Below, in pieces: positions 21,947-23,945 of a stretch of 23,945 nucleotides of DNA (position 1 is the first letter of the stretch; each line of letters begins with the position of its first letter). The stretch is from contig CALDJM010000030.1 of assembly GCA_937899155.1 (NCBI GenBank), forward strand, positions 1-23,945, in the 5' to 3' direction. A model generated the notes under the pieces. The model ran no database searches, was not told where the DNA came from, and was given only the letters and a program-made list of their open reading frames with translations. The translations under genes were made by a program, and so were the position numbers. This DNA comes from an uncultured bacterium (GTDB taxonomy: Bacteria; Patescibacteriota; Dojkabacteria; SC72).

Positions 21947-23945
21947 ATTTTCTCTTTCTAAAAATTTTAATTAAAAGATATATCAGTACAATAGCGATAA
22001 TTAGATATCCATGATGTGATAGTAGGTTGGGCCAATAGAAGACTATAACAATACTATACTCAACACCATCTGTATCCCAACCCTGTTTCCAGCCATTGAT
22101 ATTTACTCTTTTATCTTTTCCTAGGACTTCCAATTTTAGACCATTTCTAGCAATTGCCAACCAATATTTAGATTTTGCTTGAGGTATTGACAGAATGGTA
22201 TTTCTAGAAAGTTTCTGTCCTTTACCAAGAGCATATACAGAACCATGCCTATTCTTAGGAAGAAGTTCAACTTCTTGATACTCTGTTTCAACAGATGCCT
22301 TGTACTGGATCTTATTCCATACTTCTGGTTTTGGCATTACTATGAAATTTTTTAAAACATTTTCACTTTGGTTTGCAAAACTAATACTGTTGTATGAAGC
22401 ATCCATTACACTACTGTTAGTTAAAGATGATTGAAATATTTGCAGATTAGATTTCTCTTCTCCTGGATAGAAGATATTATCTACCCAACATCTGTCAGAG
22501 CCTTGATATGTTAGACAGAGAGATGCTGGGATATTGCTAATATTTGTCCCTTCCCAATACCAAAGATATTGACCTGGGAGAGTTTTTTGCAATATGTGTT
22601 CATACTGATTTATTCTCTGGTTTTCAACAACCTGCTTCATACCTTTATCATACTTTGTTGTATGTACAAGAGAACCATCTTCAGCACTGCTGGCTTCCCA
22701 GATAGCATCCCTACTAAACCTGTCATTGAAGATATAGCTGTCATCACCGTAGAGTAGAGGTAGTTGGATGTTAATATTCTTCTGCTTCCCTAATTCTAGA
22801 ACTTTCTGCTGTGTGTCTGAATATCTAGATATTAAAGGTGATTCTTCTATAGCTCCTGACAATTCTATTTCTACATCTCGAATATTTATGGCTACTTTTT
22901 CTGATAGTGGATTAAGAGCATATACTGTTAATGATATGTCATCACTACCCTGTATCATCTTGGGTATTAGTATACTTATCTTTCCATACCCTGTGTCTGT
23001 GTCAAAGAATTTATCTCGATTTAAACATTTGCCCTCTTTTCCAGAGTAGAGACAGAAGCCAAGAGTGGTATTACTTGTTGGTTCCCAGTTAATATTGACT
23101 ACACCTAGATATGTAATTCTTTTATCCAATCTAATACTCGTATACAGACAAGGTTTTTTAGTATATCCTTCCAACTTAAACCCTGAAGATATTTCTTCTT
23201 TCTTAACATCTGGCAGTATGGCGAATTCGCCACCTGAACAATCTCCTGATTGAGAATTAGCAAGAGAATTGGTCACGGATTCTTTGTATAGTGATGACTC
23301 TCTAACAAAATATATAGAAGAGACATCTTTAAATTTAGATGTTAGAGCTATACCCTCCTGTAAAGTTTGATTGTCAACAACATTTCCCCCTATGATGTAG
23401 TAACTATCATCATTTCCACTAGCATTAAATTCTTTGTATGAAGAGTTGGTAATGCCATTTAATATCGGAAGAGCCGGAGAAACCCTTATCCTATCCCCAT
23501 ATTTTCGTACATATACTGGAGCTTCATTTATTTCAGAGGATGTAATATCTGAATACAAATTTACAGGAACACCAGAGTATTCAGTTGTTTGAGTTAAGTA
23601 CCCATTGGTGAGAGAAGGAGTGTTAAATGACAGATTCATTGGGAAGATTCTAGGTTCTCTTTGTAGCTCTCTAGTAAATGATCCAACTGGCAAAGATGAG
23701 CTTGTGCCTAGATATTCCGTATATCTAACTTCTTCATTCTTTAAAAAATCATTAAAATCCTCACGGATTTTTTGAATGATAACATCTGGTTCAAAGTTAT
23801 ATATTTTAGTAAACAGCCTTTTTAGCCTGTCTTCGTAGTATTCATTCCCGGATTTTTGTTCAGGCAGACCGTCCGACATAATAAACAGTGTCATTGACGG
23901 AGACAGATGCAAAGAATAATCCTCAAACTTGTACAAACTAATATC
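21933..23945 (-). CDS. Large membrane-anchored ectodomain protein (partial, N-terminus beyond the right edge)
   Basis: The frame is open to the window edge; the first possible start inside is only a TTG at 23936, so the gene almost certainly begins outside. At least 670 residues are visible. The bulk is a beta-rich, Ser/Asn-rich region with scattered cysteines, typical of an extracytoplasmic domain. It ends in NINGWKQGWDTDG, a hydrophobic helix (HHGYLIIAIVLIYLLIKIF) and a basic tail, so it is anchored with a cytoplasmic C-terminus. NGW..GW before a final helix recalls large YfhO- or AftD-like membrane proteins of surface glycan pathways. The visible N-terminus (LHLSPSMTLFIMSDGLPEQ) resembles the SDG region of SpoIIE-type phosphatases, but the later DDxT motif is absent. 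It is co-transcribed with the glycosyltransferase. Confidence 0.7.
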   Translation of the reverse strand, partial: DISLYKFEDYSLHLSPSMTLFIMSDGLPEQKSGNEYYEDRLKRLFTKIYNFEPDVIIQKIREDFNDFLKNEEVRYTEYLGTSSSLPVGSFTRELQREPRIFPMNLSFNTPSLTNGYLTQTTEYSGVPVNLYSDITSSEINEAPVYVRKYGDRIRVSPALPILNGITNSSYKEFNASGNDDSYYIIGGNVVDNQTLQEGIALTSKFKDVSSIYFVRESSLYKESVTNSLANSQSGDCSGGEFAILPDVKKEEISSGFKLEGYTKKPCLYTSIRLDKRITYLGVVNINWEPTSNTTLGFCLYSGKEGKCLNRDKFFDTDTGYGKISILIPKMIQGSDDISLTVYALNPLSEKVAINIRDVEIELSGAIEESPLISRYSDTQQKVLELGKQKNINIQLPLLYGDDSYIFNDRFSRDAIWEASSAEDGSLVHTTKYDKGMKQVVENQRINQYEHILQKTLPGQYLWYWEGTNISNIPASLCLTYQGSDRCWVDNIFYPGEEKSNLQIFQSSLTNSSVMDASYNSISFANQSENVLKNFIVMPKPEVWNKIQYKASVETEYQEVELLPKNRHGSVYALGKGQKLSRNTILSIPQAKSKYWLAIARNGLKLEVLGKDKRVNINGWKQGWDTDGVEYSIVIVFYWPNLLSHHGYLIIAIVLIYLLIKIFRKRKYGLD

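Overview
This window (about one third G+C) most likely comes from a Patescibacteria (Candidate Phyla Radiation) genome. The evidence is a compact type IV pilus operon with no outer-membrane parts, a shortened clamp-loader delta' subunit, a sortase with a very small surface substrate, almost no Shine-Dalgarno sites, and start codons sitting directly below -10 boxes. Stop codons fit the standard bacterial code. The exact lineage cannot be read from the sequence.

Layout. (1) 1-8232, minus strand: a type IV pilus operon, read from 8232 leftward as pilB, pilT, pilC, a pilin, pilD and three minor pilins. The last one is frameshifted and runs off the left edge. A perfect hairpin terminator follows the pilin. 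(2) 8233-8577: a divergent intergenic region holding two inverted-repeat pairs with the same centre, making one ~228-bp imperfect palindrome. (3) 8578-14546, plus strand: delta' (holB-like), gyrB, an unrecognised gene and gyrA. The gyrase subunits carry unusual residues at the classic quinolone positions. (4) 14561-17611: a small unknown gene, then a cell-surface group: VanY-type peptidase, sortase, an 80-residue putative sortase substrate, and a family 2 glycosyltransferase. (5) 17604-18608, minus: a TIM-barrel protein resembling sugar isomerases. (6) 18640-21107, plus: the most unusual part. (7) 21106-23945, minus: a glycosyltransferase and a large membrane-anchored ectodomain protein that runs off the right edge.

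Region 6 holds two genes for surface proteins built from the same unrecognised ~115-residue domain: one copy in a membrane-anchored protein and two in a lipoprotein. The first gene has two tandem near-consensus promoters with a duplicated start region, a ~340-nt leader full of hairpins, and the only clear Shine-Dalgarno site I found. Its 3' UTR ends in a complete type III hammerhead ribozyme. Directly upstream of the ribozyme, a 13-nt segment is complementary to a segment of the leader, so the two ends of the mRNA could pair. My reading is a heavily expressed, RNA-stabilised surface-protein gene whose 3' end is made by ribozyme cleavage instead of a terminator. The ribozyme core is seen directly in the sequence; the model of mRNA end closure is inference.
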